From Fibrobacteria bacterium (GTDB taxonomy: Bacteria; Fibrobacterota; Fibrobacteria; UBA11236): a stretch of DNA of 64,000 nucleotides. Positions 44,181-52,956 of the stretch are shown here, piece by piece; position 1 is the first letter of the stretch; every line of letters begins with the position of its first letter. The notes beneath the pieces were generated by a model that searched no databases, had not been told where the DNA came from, and was given only the letters and a program-made list of their open reading frames with translations. Location: contig JANYDA010000032.1 of assembly GCA_025360005.1 (NCBI GenBank), positions 212,624 through 276,623 on the forward strand, in the 5' to 3' direction. Position numbers and translations under genes: made by a program.

Positions 44181-45209
44181 GTGAAGATTTCCCATCGGGA
44201 TTTCCGGCCGCCGCGGCGTTCCAAATACGTCACCCAACCTCTCAAACGGCGGCCCACCTTTCGGATCCTACTGCTGGCCGGCATAGGGCTGGCGGTTTAC
44301 CTCAAGTTCGATACCGTGGTTTCTTCCCGCGCTTTCCAAAGCCTGCGTAAGCCCAAGGAAATCATCTCCGCCTTCTCCCGGATAGGAAATGGGGCGCCTG
44401 AACGCCATGCGGACCCTATCGCCTTGAAATGGTCGGTCGATTCCGGCGGCGCGGAGGCGGATTGTCCATCGGCACGTCTGGACTCTTGCCTGCGCGGCTT
44501 GGCCGGAATGGATCCGGAGGCCTTGGGATCGCTGCGCGCGGCCATCCAAAAGGTGGAATGGCAATGGGATGCAGCTCCCATCGCCGGCTTTTCCGCTCAT
44601 TTCCTGCGCAACGATAATCCTTTGGATCTTTTGCATCCCAAGGAAACTGCGCTGGAGCTATCGCGCTTGGACTTGCCAACCGCCAAGGGAATTCTGCAGC
44701 TGATCCGCAAGCCCGGTAAAGAACCGGCCCCTTTATGCACGGCGGATAGGTGCCTAGATGAGGTGCATCCCCAAACGCCCTTCACCCATTATCGCAGTGC
44801 CGCCTCCCTACCCCTTGTCTCCGCGGATCAAGATCGCATCCCCGGCGCCGTGTTCATTCCCGAAGAGGGTGCGTCCGCAAAAGCGATATTGCCTGGAAGG
44901 GTAATCGCGCTCCCGAAGCATATGGAGCAGGATTGGCTGGAGATCTATCATGGAGCGAACCTCTTCTCCTTCTATCGCGGCTTTTCCCGCCTGCGTGCCG
45001 GACTGAAAGCGGGTTCCCGGGTCGGCATCGAGGATACCCTGGGTTTTCTAAGCGCCCCGGCGGACTCGGCAGCGGGAATCCCGCGGGACGGTAGAGTTGA
45101 GGCCGGATTGGAAATGCGGATAGTGAAGGATGGGTCAAGCGTGGATCCCATCGCGTGGTTGGAAGCCGAAGCCCAATCCGAACATACGGGAATGGCCCAT
45201 GGCCACTGA
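44181..45209 (+). CDS. Membrane-anchored protein with degenerate LytM/M23 domain
   Basis: The product (342 aa, GTG start one base after the preceding stop) has a basic N-terminus, one membrane anchor at about 27-43 (FRILLLAGIGLAVYLKF) and a periplasmic domain. The C-terminal third reads PGRVIALPKHMEQDWLEIYHGANLFSFYRGFSRLRAGLKAGSRV in pattern like an M23 endopeptidase (GxV, HG, LYxH, L.V..G..V), ending VDPIAWL. The zinc ligands are gone: the HxH position reads LEM. This resembles catalytically dead LytM factors such as EnvC or NlpD that activate amidases. Co-transcription with the STAS-PEGA gene suggests an envelope role. Confidence 0.75.
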   Translation: MKISHRDFRPPRRSKYVTQPLKRRPTFRILLLAGIGLAVYLKFDTVVSSRAFQSLRKPKEIISAFSRIGNGAPERHADPIALKWSVDSGGAEADCPSARLDSCLRGLAGMDPEALGSLRAAIQKVEWQWDAAPIAGFSAHFLRNDNPLDLLHPKETALELSRLDLPTAKGILQLIRKPGKEPAPLCTADRCLDEVHPQTPFTHYRSAASLPLVSADQDRIPGAVFIPEEGASAKAILPGRVIALPKHMEQDWLEIYHGANLFSFYRGFSRLRAGLKAGSRVGIEDTLGFLSAPADSAAGIPRDGRVEAGLEMRIVKDGSSVDPIAWLEAEAQSEHTGMAHGH

Positions 45210-45543
45210 TCTGCGCGTCGCTTATCTTTCCATGCGCAAGCGGGGGTCCGATGCCTTCCCTCCCGAGTGCCTGGAATACCTTATGCAGTTGATCTTCCGG
45301 CTGTCCTTCCAAGGCAAGGGCTTTCGCGATTTGCTCCCCGCGGACCTGTGCCGGATTTTCCGTTCCCAGGCGAGGGAAGATTTCGGCGCGTTCACGGATG
45401 AAGCCTTGGAACGATTCGGCATTCGCTGCGGCGATGATTTGGGTAAGGCCGTGTTCCTATTGGCGGAACACCATTGCCTGATCTTGAAAGACGGGGAGAG
45501 CAGGGAGGACTATGCCGCGGCAGGATCCTTTCTGCGCGGATGA
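45199..45543 (+). CDS. Minf_1886-family protein
   Basis: From ATG 45199 the product is 114 aa. YLMQLIFRLSF (helix), LLPADLCRIFRSQAREDFGAFTDEALERFGI and DDLGKAVFLLAEHHCL followed by GESREDY match what I recall of the Minf_1886 family, a small conserved protein of unknown function in several phyla. Its start overlaps the LytM-like gene by 11 bases and its stop is close to the next lipoprotein start, so it is part of the operon. No catalytic motif is visible. Confidence 0.8.
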   Translation: MATDLRVAYLSMRKRGSDAFPPECLEYLMQLIFRLSFQGKGFRDLLPADLCRIFRSQAREDFGAFTDEALERFGIRCGDDLGKAVFLLAEHHCLILKDGESREDYAAAGSFLRG

Positions 45544-45551
45544 GGGGAAAA

Positions 45552-46289
45552 ATGGGATTTTCCGGAACGAGAGCGTGGATGCTGCGGATGGCAGCTGGAA
45601 GCTTATACCTAGGCTTGTGCCTGACGGCGCTCTCCGGTTGCGGCGTGGGTTCCGAAATCGATCGCGAGCCCACCATCGCCTCCGGCATCCGCGTCGACAG
45701 CGTGAGTATCCTTCCCAGAGGCAGCAGATTCGTTTTGCGGGACTCGCTCACGCGGCTGGTTTTCGGGAAATTCTTCCGCGGCTACGCATGTTCGCGGATC
45801 CTGGAAATGGATCTCGACTCGGTCTCCACGGGAATGCCGCCCGCCTTTCTGCCCCTTACCCGGGTGCGCCTTCCCGCCTCGGCGGATTGCGCCTTGGACT
45901 CGGCGGGACGGGATAGCCTGGTGACCCATGTTTTCCGGGAGCCGGAAGGTTTGATCCGCTTGGCCAATTCCGCGGGCAGGATCACGGATTCCGCCCAAGT
46001 AGTGTCCGGGACCATGTCTTTCGACAGCCTAACAGGCATCTTCAGCACGCTCACCCGCACCTTTTCCTCCGGCCATTATTCCGTGGTGGATTCCGCCGGC
46101 CAAACGCCCCGTTATCTCTACATCGATACCTTGGCGTGCGGCCGCTACCTTAACCAGGCGGAATTCTCACCGCAGGGGGACTCTTTGAAGGTACGTCTCT
46201 CCATTGTTACCCTGGATCCCGCCGCCGCGCCCGGTTCCTGCCAAGGGACCACCCATGAGGATACCGTTACCGTCCGCAAGTCCCGCTGA
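45552..46289 (+). CDS. Lipoprotein of unknown function
   Basis: The start was placed at ATG 45552 with GAGGGG upstream; ATG 45540 overlapping the previous stop is an alternative. The 245-residue product has a lipoprotein signal peptide ending LTALSGC (cysteine about 31), then a mature domain rich in Ser/Asp/Thr with repeated DS-x-x motifs (RVDSVSILPRGSRFVLRDSL) and six cysteines' worth of possible disulfides (CSRI, DCALD, ACGRYL, SCQGT). No family is recognised. It is probably attached to the outer membrane. Confidence 0.8.
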   Translation: MGFSGTRAWMLRMAAGSLYLGLCLTALSGCGVGSEIDREPTIASGIRVDSVSILPRGSRFVLRDSLTRLVFGKFFRGYACSRILEMDLDSVSTGMPPAFLPLTRVRLPASADCALDSAGRDSLVTHVFREPEGLIRLANSAGRITDSAQVVSGTMSFDSLTGIFSTLTRTFSSGHYSVVDSAGQTPRYLYIDTLACGRYLNQAEFSPQGDSLKVRLSIVTLDPAAAPGSCQGTTHEDTVTVRKSR

Positions 46290-46325
46290 CGATCGCTTCC
46301 GATTTCGCGGGCGCCTGGAACGCGT

Positions 46326-47477
46326 TCAATCCGGCGTGCCCAGCAACGGCCGCAAGGCCGCGCTCAGAGAGGCTTCCAAATCGAAAGTCAGGATTCCCGG
46401 GAACCGCTCCGCCCGATCGGCGGCCAACCGATCCCGCGCGGCCGTATCGGTCCAAAGGGTTTCCATCGCTTCCGCCAAGCGGCCGGGATCGCGGCAATCG
46501 ACGGCCAGGGCCGAACCGCGCGCGAATTCTTCCTGGCTGGAACCGGCATGATAGATGGCCGGCTTGCCTTCCGCCAACGCTTCAAAGAGCGGCAACCCCC
46601 AGCCTTCGTACAAAGAACTCGCGACATAGACGCGGCAATGGACCAGGTAGGCCCGACGATCCGCATCGGATAGGTATCCGGTCAAACGCACGCTGGCGGC
46701 CAGGCCATGCCGGGCGATGGCGGAGGCCGTTTCCCCGTATCCCCAAGCCTTATGCCCGGCGATATACAACGGCGGCGCATCCGGATGCTTTTTTTTCAAC
46801 AACGCGTATGCGGCGATGAGGCCGGGGAAATTCTTGCGGGGTTCGATATTGCCCAAAGCCAGGAAATAATCCCCCGGAGGATGGCCCCCCGTCGCCGGGC
46901 CTCCTTCCGCAACCGGCGCCGCAGCTACCCCGCCCGGCGAACCCGTTCCGCTTTCCCATCGCAACGGACGGATGGGGCGCACCACGCGGATGCGATCCGC
47001 CGGAAGCCCCAAGAGCGAGATGAGGCGGGCCTTGGTGAATTCTGAAATGGCGACGATTGCATCCGCCTTAGGCGCCATGCGCCGTAGCCACCGGCGATTG
47101 TAAGGGTCATGGGAAGACGTAGGCCAACCCAAATCCTCCAAGGGACCGGCATCCGCAATGGCCAAGGCGTATTTCGCGGCGGGCCGCCACCACGGCAGAT
47201 TCTGGCCCAGGCATAGGACTGCGGCCGGCTGGACCCTTTTGATCAACAGCGGAAAGGAAAGTTGCGTCCATACGCGCAAGGGCTTGGCGGTCACGCTGAC
47301 GAACCGGAAGCCGGGGGGCGGCTTGTACGCGCCCGCGCGCGGCAGGATAACCATTATATCGGCGGTCCCGGCGAGGCCGCGCAGGCCATCGACGAATAGG
47401 CGCGTCATGTTGCCTAAACCGGAATCGTTGCCGGCCGCCAGCGCTTCTACCAGGAGCAGGGGTTTTATCTTTTCCAT
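46326..47477 (-). CDS. Glycosyltransferase family 4
   Basis: The product (383 aa) is a GT-B retaining glycosyltransferase. The C-terminal donor domain has FLALGNIEPRKNFPGLIAAYALL, LTGYLSDADRRAYLVHCRVYVASSLYEGWGLPLFEALAEGKPAI with the E-x7-E motif, and a terminal helical region. The N-terminal domain includes DSGLGNMTRLFVDGL, the acceptor-side glycine loop. It probably adds a sugar to an envelope polysaccharide or glycolipid; donor and acceptor cannot be read. It contains a Gly/Ala/Pro-rich loop at about 178-200. It stands alone, divergent from the deaminase gene. Confidence 0.9.
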   Translation of the reverse strand: MEKIKPLLLVEALAAGNDSGLGNMTRLFVDGLRGLAGTADIMVILPRAGAYKPPPGFRFVSVTAKPLRVWTQLSFPLLIKRVQPAAVLCLGQNLPWWRPAAKYALAIADAGPLEDLGWPTSSHDPYNRRWLRRMAPKADAIVAISEFTKARLISLLGLPADRIRVVRPIRPLRWESGTGSPGGVAAAPVAEGGPATGGHPPGDYFLALGNIEPRKNFPGLIAAYALLKKKHPDAPPLYIAGHKAWGYGETASAIARHGLAASVRLTGYLSDADRRAYLVHCRVYVASSLYEGWGLPLFEALAEGKPAIYHAGSSQEEFARGSALAVDCRDPGRLAEAMETLWTDTAARDRLAADRAERFPGILTFDLEASLSAALRPLLGTPD

Positions 47478-47666
47478 GGTTCCAATGGCGCTACGAGGCC
47501 CGGGAAACGAGGCCCGGAAACGCGCCGGGAGGTTTTCCCTTCTTTACCCGTAAGCCTGTTCTAGGATACTATTATTGTTGCTGGGATGTAAGCACCGGCG
47601 CCTATTGAGCCGCGCGCCGGACCCGCGCCGGGCGGGGTCAGGGACCCTCCAAAGAAAGAACGGATA
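47478..47666. promoter_or_regulatory. Divergent promoter region between glycosyltransferase and deaminase genes
   Basis: This 189-base gap contains the direct repeat ACGAGGCCCGG (47493-47503 and 47507-47517) near the glycosyltransferase start, and an AT-rich GATACTATTATTG core (47566-47578), the most likely promoter area. The stretch before the deaminase start is GC-rich and could fold. I see no gene. Confidence 0.35.
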
Positions 47667-48899
47667 TTGATCTACCGAGCCCGCTACGTGGTGACCATGG
47701 ATGGACCGCCCATCGCCGGAGGATGCGTGCGCATCCAAGGCGACCGCGTGGTCCAGGTGGGCACCTGGGAGCAGATGCAAGCGGAAGTCCCCGCCTCGGA
47801 AACGGAAAGCATGCGGGAAATTCCGGATGCGGTGATCATGCCGGGGCTGATCAATTCTCATTGCCACCTGGAACTGGGGATGGCTCGCGGCCTGCTTCCC
47901 CGTAACGAAGCGTTCCCCATGTGGGTATCCCGGTTGCGCAAGTCTCTGGAAGGCGCCGGTCCCATGCAATACCGCGAGGCCGTCCGCCTGGGCGCGCTGG
48001 AATGCCTGAAGCACGGGACCACCACCATCATAGACGTGGGCAACACCGGGCAGTCCCTCTTGGAATTGGCCGGCCTTCCCATCCGTTCCTATCCCCACCT
48101 GGAACTCATCGGCCTGGATCCGACGCTTGCGGAGGCGCGCCTGGACGCGGCCTTGGCGAGGTTGGCGGAGTTGCCCCCGGCCGGGGAGCGCTACCATCCC
48201 GGCATCACTTGCCATGCTCCTTATTCCTGTTCGCCGGAGCTGATGGATAAAGTGTCCCGGGCGACCGGGTCCCGATCGGGTCCGTATACCTTGCACGTGG
48301 CCGAGAGCGCCGAAGAGACCGCCATGTTCCGCGAAGGCCGCGGCGCCTTGTTCGAATTCTGCCGCCGGATCCATCCCGGACTGCGCATGCAGGAACGGGA
48401 AAGCCCGGTCGCTTTCCTGCATCGCAACCGCCTCATCCCGCGGGGATCGCTTTTTGCCCATTGCAACCACGTGGATGCGGACGACATACGTATCCTGGCG
48501 GATACGGAAACTTCCGTGGTACATTGCCCCCGCAGCCGGGACTTCTTCAACCACCGGGGGTTTCCCCTGGAATTGTTCCGGGCCGCCGGCGTCAACCTCT
48601 GCCTGGGCACGGACAGCCTGGCTTCCAACGAAGGCCTGAGCCTGCTCGACGAAATGGCCGAGTTCCATCGCGAAAACCCATCCGTTTCCGGGCGCGACAT
48701 CCTGGCTATGGCCACGGTGAACGGCGCCCGGGCCTTGGGGCTGGACGGGGAGATGGGCCGATTGCGTCCGGGCGCAAAAGCCGACTTCATCGCCCTGGAA
48801 ATGCGCCACCACCCGGAATGCGATCTTTATGAAGAGATCGTCCGCGAAGCCCACGATGTCCTGTTGGTGGTCATCGGTGGAGAGGAAGTGGTTTCTTGA
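47667..48899 (+). CDS. Amidohydrolase, aminodeoxyfutalosine/adenosine-type deaminase
   Basis: The product (410 aa, TTG start) is a metal-dependent deaminase of the amidohydrolase superfamily: metal ligands His65 and His67 in NSHCHLELGMARG, a HAPYSCSPEL segment, HVAES, FAHCNHVDADDIRILADTETSVVHCPRSRDFF and the catalytic GTDSLASNEGLSLLDEM. The HCPRS-x-FF and SLASNE pattern resembles 6-amino-6-deoxyfutalosine deaminase of the futalosine menaquinone pathway, but S-adenosylhomocysteine/methylthioadenosine deaminases are close relatives. No mqnA-D gene is adjacent. The UbiD-like protein at 31 kb may serve the same pathway. Confidence 0.83.
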   Translation: MIYRARYVVTMDGPPIAGGCVRIQGDRVVQVGTWEQMQAEVPASETESMREIPDAVIMPGLINSHCHLELGMARGLLPRNEAFPMWVSRLRKSLEGAGPMQYREAVRLGALECLKHGTTTIIDVGNTGQSLLELAGLPIRSYPHLELIGLDPTLAEARLDAALARLAELPPAGERYHPGITCHAPYSCSPELMDKVSRATGSRSGPYTLHVAESAEETAMFREGRGALFEFCRRIHPGLRMQERESPVAFLHRNRLIPRGSLFAHCNHVDADDIRILADTETSVVHCPRSRDFFNHRGFPLELFRAAGVNLCLGTDSLASNEGLSLLDEMAEFHRENPSVSGRDILAMATVNGARALGLDGEMGRLRPGAKADFIALEMRHHPECDLYEEIVREAHDVLLVVIGGEEVVS

Positions 48900-48925
48900 C
48901 GGGGGAAAATGGGTATCTTAACCCC

Positions 48926-50188
48926 ATGCGATTCCCTTCCCTGCTCCTGGCAGCGGGCTTGCTGTTCCTCTCTGCGGCCCATGCCGACAAACTGCTCATT
49001 CCCATGGATCTGTCCCAGACCGATCACCTGAAGGCCTACGGAATCGCCTACCTGTCCGTGGCGGGAGGCCATCCCGTGGAGTGGCTGCTCAATTACCGGG
49101 GCGGGAGCTTCCTGCTGGACGATGTCCAGGGGATAAAAAAGGAAGCGGCCAAGCGCGGCGTTCTGTTCGAGCCCACCAGCGAAGCCGAGGTCGATCGCAT
49201 CTACCTGGAAATCGAATCCAGCAACATGGACAAGGTCCTGTTGGAAAAGGCGCCGCGCATCGCCGTGTATACCCCCCTCACCAAGCAGCCCTGGGACGAT
49301 GCCGTGACCTTGGCCATGACTTACTCGGAAATCCCCTACACCAAGATTTACGACAAGGAAATCATCGAGGGGAAGCTTTCCCAATACGACTGGCTGCACT
49401 TGCACCATGAGGATTTCACCGGCCAATATTCCAAGTTCTATTCCACCTTCCGCTCCGCGCCCTGGTACGTCAACAACGTGGCCGCGGGGGAAAAGACAGC
49501 CGATGAATTGGGCTTCAAGAACAACGTGGTCCTCAAAAAAGCCGTGGTCCTGGCCATCCGGGACTATGTGGAAAAAGGCGGCTTTCTTTTCGCCATGTGC
49601 CTGGCCTGCAACACGCTGGACATGGCGCTGGCCTCCGTCAAGACCGATGCCGTCGACGCCTTGTTCGACGGGACTCCGCCCAGCCCGCATCTGAACAAGG
49701 AATTGGACTACAACCTTTCCCTCGCCTTCACGGGCTTCTCCATCGATGCGGATCCCATGTCCCCTTCCCATGGCGATCTCGACTACAATCAGGTCAACAT
49801 GGGTCCCTTGAAGCGCAAACCCGCCAACGATTTCATCCTCTTCGATTTCTCGCCCAAGTACGATCCGGTGCCGGCCATGCTCTGCCAGAACCACACGGAC
49901 CTCATCAAGGGCTTCTTCGGCCTGGCCACGTCCTTCCCCAAGGCCATGGTCAAGAAATCCGTCACCATCCTGGGAGAAGCCAACGGGCAGGACGCCGTCC
50001 GCTACCTGCACGGCAATCTGGGCCAAGGCCAATTCACGTATTATGGCGGGCATGATCCGGAGGACTACTCCCATGCGGTCGGGGATGCCCCTACCGATCT
50101 CAGCCTGCACAAAAATTCCCCCGGCTACCGCCTTATCCTCAACAATGTGCTGTATCCCGCCGCGCGCCAGAAAAAGCGCAAGACATGA
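48926..50188 (+). CDS. Exported protein of the 'asparagine synthetase B-like' family (no synthetase domain)
   Basis: From ATG 48926 the product is 420 aa with a cleavable signal peptide (MRFPSLLLAAGLLFLSAAHA). The mature protein contains KLLIPMDLSQTDHLKAYGIAYL, WLLNYRGGSFLL, KAPRIAVYTPLTKQPWDDAVTLAMTYSEIPY, YDWLHLHHEDFTGQYSKFY and FLFAMCLACNTLDMALAS. Proteins of this sequence type are commonly labelled asparagine synthetase B in FCB bacteria, but I see neither an N-terminal glutaminase cysteine nor the PP-loop, so that label looks wrong. The real function is unknown. A TTG at 48896 overlapping the previous stop is an alternative start. The stop overlaps queG (ATGA). Confidence 0.82.
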   Translation: MRFPSLLLAAGLLFLSAAHADKLLIPMDLSQTDHLKAYGIAYLSVAGGHPVEWLLNYRGGSFLLDDVQGIKKEAAKRGVLFEPTSEAEVDRIYLEIESSNMDKVLLEKAPRIAVYTPLTKQPWDDAVTLAMTYSEIPYTKIYDKEIIEGKLSQYDWLHLHHEDFTGQYSKFYSTFRSAPWYVNNVAAGEKTADELGFKNNVVLKKAVVLAIRDYVEKGGFLFAMCLACNTLDMALASVKTDAVDALFDGTPPSPHLNKELDYNLSLAFTGFSIDADPMSPSHGDLDYNQVNMGPLKRKPANDFILFDFSPKYDPVPAMLCQNHTDLIKGFFGLATSFPKAMVKKSVTILGEANGQDAVRYLHGNLGQGQFTYYGGHDPEDYSHAVGDAPTDLSLHKNSPGYRLILNNVLYPAARQKKRKT

Positions 50189-51270
50189 CCACGCGCAGCG
50201 AGGCCTGTCTCGCCTCCCTGCGCTCCTTCTTCTCGCGCGACCCGCGCATTCTGGAGTGGGGTATCGCGCCCGCAAGGCCCACGCCCAATGCGGCATTGCT
50301 GCGCGCCTGGGTGGCCGACAAGCACAATGCCGGCATGGAGTATATGGCCGCCCGCCTCAACGAGCGCATGGATCCCAAATCCTTCCACCCCTGGGCGGAA
50401 TCCGCCGTCGTATTCGCATTCCCATATGGACACCCGCTTGGATCCGCATCCGATCGGTACAAGGTGGCAGCCTATGCGCGCAGCCGGGACTACCACCAGG
50501 CCGCGCGCGCCATCTTACGCGATGCGGAAGCGCATTTGCTAACGCAGGATGGATTGGGATCGATCCGCTTTTACGGATTCGCGGATACGGCTCCCGTATT
50601 CGAGCGCGACCTGGCCTCGGAAGCGGGCTTAGGCTGGCGCGGAAAGAACTGCTGCACCCTCAATCGCAAACACGGATCGGCTTTCCATCTCTCGGGATTT
50701 TTCCTCGACGTAGCCTTGCCCGCGTCTACTCCCCTGGAGGATTTCTGCGGCGGCTGCACGCGCTGCCTGGATCAATGCCCCACGGATGCTTTCATGGCTC
50801 CGGGGAAACTGGATGCCAACAAATGCATTTCCTACTGGACTATCGAGGATAAAGGGCCGTTGCCGGACGATCTGACCGATCGCTTCGGAGGCTGGATTTT
50901 CGGATGCGATGTTTGCCAGGAAGTCTGTCCATGGAACCACAAGCATATCAAAGCGAAGGAGCCCCCGCCCGAACGAGACGTGGCGGCTGACTGCCCCTTC
51001 CCGGATTCCGGAACGGCCTGGGGCGAATTGCTCCGCAAAGGCGGCGGCTTCCAAAGCCGGTTCAAACGGAGCCCGCTCACCCGGGCTGGACGCAGGAGCC
51101 TGCTGAGGAATCTGGCGGTGGCGGCCCGTAACTTGCGTGACACCTCGGCTGCGGAACCGCTCCGGCTGGCCTTGGCGGAGGAAACCGACGCCGCGGTGAG
51201 GAAGGAAATCGAAAAGACCCTCGCTCTCCTCTCCGAGCCCGCGGCGAAAGGCGAATCCGCTTCTGGGTAG
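50185..51270 (+). CDS. queG: Epoxyqueuosine reductase
   Basis: QueG is a cobalamin- and iron-sulfur-dependent enzyme reducing epoxyqueuosine to queuosine in tRNA. The 361-residue protein shows GWRGKNCCTLNRKHGSAFHLS for substrate/B12 binding, two 4Fe-4S motifs (CGGCTRCLDQCP and CDVCQEVCPWN), and a C-terminal HEAT-like helical tail (LLRNLAVAARNLRD, then AAVRKEIEKTLALL). It overlaps the upstream exported-protein gene by four bases. queF at 13.4 kb works in the same pathway. Confidence 0.94.
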   Translation: MTTRSEACLASLRSFFSRDPRILEWGIAPARPTPNAALLRAWVADKHNAGMEYMAARLNERMDPKSFHPWAESAVVFAFPYGHPLGSASDRYKVAAYARSRDYHQAARAILRDAEAHLLTQDGLGSIRFYGFADTAPVFERDLASEAGLGWRGKNCCTLNRKHGSAFHLSGFFLDVALPASTPLEDFCGGCTRCLDQCPTDAFMAPGKLDANKCISYWTIEDKGPLPDDLTDRFGGWIFGCDVCQEVCPWNHKHIKAKEPPPERDVAADCPFPDSGTAWGELLRKGGGFQSRFKRSPLTRAGRRSLLRNLAVAARNLRDTSAAEPLRLALAEETDAAVRKEIEKTLALLSEPAAKGESASG

Positions 51271-51273
51271 CGG

Positions 51274-52092
51274 TTACCTTTCTTCGCCGGTTTCGCGCGC
51301 TTCCAGTTTCTTGCGGGGCACGGGCTTCCCTAACGAGATGAATTCATATTGTATCTCCAAGGATTCTTCCTTGATCTGGGGCGGGAAGGCGGGGAAACGT
51401 TTGATGCGTTTGAAGGTTTGCTGGGCCAGGGTGTTGAATGCGCCGGAAGGGCTCTTCTCTATCCAACTCACGCCCAGGATCCTCCCGTCCTTGGCTACCT
51501 TGATATTGGCCACGGCGCGATAAGGCCGATCCTTTTCAAACTGCTTGGGCAGCACCCAAAACCCCTCCACAGTCTGACGCACACGCATGGCCCACAGATT
51601 CAAGCTGGTTTTGCGCATGCGCGATATCTCCTCGCCATCTTCGTCCCGGGCATCCAACTGCGCATTCGTTGAGGCGGCGGCATTCTGAACCGGGTTTCCC
51701 CTTTCATCGTAATCCCTACGCTCCAGTTGGATCCCATTCCGGAACAATGCCCGGCTTTGCAGATTGCCGTTTGGGCCCCAATAGGTCAACGTGCTTTCCG
51801 GGATGCCCCGGCTGGCGAATCCTTCGTACCAGACTACCCCATTGGGATACCAGGCAGTGAACTTCCCGTCGCGGAGGCCGTCACGATTTTCCGCTTCATA
51901 TTTTTTCTGACCGCTGGGGTGCCACCATACTTCCGTGCCGTTCTTACGGCCTTGCTTGTCGACGCCGATGGAATACTTGGGATGCCCGGGGGAGTAATAT
52001 TGCCTGTCCACCATGGGGGCGGTTGAACCGCATCCGGTGAAAAGCGCGAGAGCGAAGAGGAACGGGGAAACCAGGAGAAGGAAGCTTTGCAT
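51274..52092 (-). CDS. Lipoprotein with MORN-like repeats and TonB C-terminal domain
   Basis: The product (272 aa) has a lipoprotein signal peptide ending ALFTGC (cysteine 21). The N-terminal half has YwqK/MORN-like repeats (EVWWHPSGQKKYEAENRDGLRDGKFTAWYPNG, TYWGPNGNLQSRALFRNG). The C-terminal half (about 165-255) resembles the TonB C-terminal domain (ANIKVAKDGRILGVSWIEKSPSGAFNTLAQQTFKRI), but there is no N-terminal membrane anchor of the TonB kind, so it is lipid-anchored instead. It could couple to outer-membrane proteins. It lies between queG (convergent) and lexA (same strand, upstream). Confidence 0.85.
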   Translation of the reverse strand: MQSFLLLVSPFLFALALFTGCGSTAPMVDRQYYSPGHPKYSIGVDKQGRKNGTEVWWHPSGQKKYEAENRDGLRDGKFTAWYPNGVVWYEGFASRGIPESTLTYWGPNGNLQSRALFRNGIQLERRDYDERGNPVQNAAASTNAQLDARDEDGEEISRMRKTSLNLWAMRVRQTVEGFWVLPKQFEKDRPYRAVANIKVAKDGRILGVSWIEKSPSGAFNTLAQQTFKRIKRFPAFPPQIKEESLEIQYEFISLGKPVPRKKLEARETGEER

Positions 52093-52157
52093 TGCGGCTT
52101 AACTATACCAATTTACCCTGCAAAGAAACGCGATCTTCCCTGGGCACGAAAAGGCGT

Positions 52158-52177
52158 TTGCCGGGCCCTGCCGGCAA
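52158..52177 (-). terminator. Hairpin after lexA
   Basis: TTGCCGG-6 bases-CCGGCAA is a perfect 7-bp stem that starts immediately after the lexA stop codon. Reading away from lexA it is followed by ACGCCTTTTC, a modest U-tract. Confidence 0.5.
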
Positions 52178-52861
52178 TCAATACCGGCGCATGACGCCGA
52201 TGATCCTTCCGAGCACGGAAAAATCGGGCGTGGAATTGTCGACGATGATGGGACCGAAAGCCTCGTTGGCGGGTTCCAGGCGGACGCGGCCCGCTTCGGG
52301 ATAATAATATTTCACCGTGGTCTCTTCTCCGATCAGGGCCACCACTATTTGCCCCCGCTCCGCCGTGTTCTGCTGGCGGGCGAATACGAGATCGCCATTG
52401 TGGATACCCGCATCCTTCATACTATCCCCGTGCACGCGCAAGGCGAAGACATTTTGTTGGCGCATCAGGAAATCCCGATCCACCACCACCGTGCCTTCCA
52501 GGTTTTCCACCGCCAGGATGGGCGCTCCCGCGGCTACGCGCCCCACGATGGGGATTTCCATGATCTTGCTTTCCTCGCTCGAGAAATCTCCCGGCACCTT
52601 GATTTCACGGGGGCCCGGAGGTAAGTCGATTCCCCGGGAGAGCTTGGGCGAGCGGGCGATGAAGCCTTTTTTCACCAACGCGGCCAGAATGCTGCGTACC
52701 CCGTTGGTTGAGGAGATTTCAAATCGCAACCCAATTTCGCGCAACGTAGGCGGGCGATTGGTCTGCTCAATACGCTCCTTGATGAACTCAAAAACCTCGC
52801 GCTGCCTGGGAGTAAGCGCTTTACGGTCTTTTTTCAATTGAGTTTCCAAAGGAGCCTCCAT
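52178..52861 (-). CDS. lexA: LexA repressor
   Basis: LexA (227 aa) represses the SOS regulon until RecA stimulates its self-cleavage. It has the N-terminal winged helix ([29 protein letters not shown], about 16-44), cleavage site Ala111-Gly112 (VGRVAAGAP), catalytic Ser147 ([10 protein letters not shown]) and Lys184 (TTVKYYY). A linker with [15 protein letters not shown] is conserved. The ATG at 52861 has AGGG upstream. The region 52862-52956 carries repeated TGCAC/GTGCA half-sites that are likely its operators. Confidence 0.96.
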   Translation of the reverse strand: MEAPLETQLKKDRKALTPRQREVFEFIKERIEQTNRPPTLREIGLRFEISSTNGVRSILAALVKKGFIARSPKLSRGIDLPPGPREIKVPGDFSSEESKIMEIPIVGRVAAGAPILAVENLEGTVVVDRDFLMRQQNVFALRVHGDSMKDAGIHNGDLVFARQQNTAERGQIVVALIGEETTVKYYYPEAGRVRLEPANEAFGPIIVDNSTPDFSVLGRIIGVMRRY

Positions 52862-52876
52862 GGTTATCCCTAAAGA

Positions 52877-52927
52877 TACTGCACAAATAATTAGGTGTCA
52901 AGACGTGCAGTAGTTAATTGATTGCAC
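52877..52927. promoter_or_regulatory. Candidate LexA operator region with TGCAC/GTGCA half-sites
   Basis: TACTGCAC at 52877-52884 and GTGCAGTA at 52905-52912 are exact reverse complements, and a third half-site TGCAC lies at 52923-52927. They fall between lexA and the divergent small membrane gene. The Fibrobacter LexA box, as I recall it, is built from TGC-N-C and GTGCA half-sites separated by four bases; the half-site words agree here but the spacing does not. Autoregulation by LexA is therefore likely but not shown. Confidence 0.45.
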
Positions 52928-52956
52928 ACTGAGTTTCCTTTTGTTACCTTATAGCT

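Noticed and set aside
47544-48854. 436-codon minus-strand frame opposite the deaminase gene
   Set aside because: Antisense shadow; the deaminase has all catalytic motifs.
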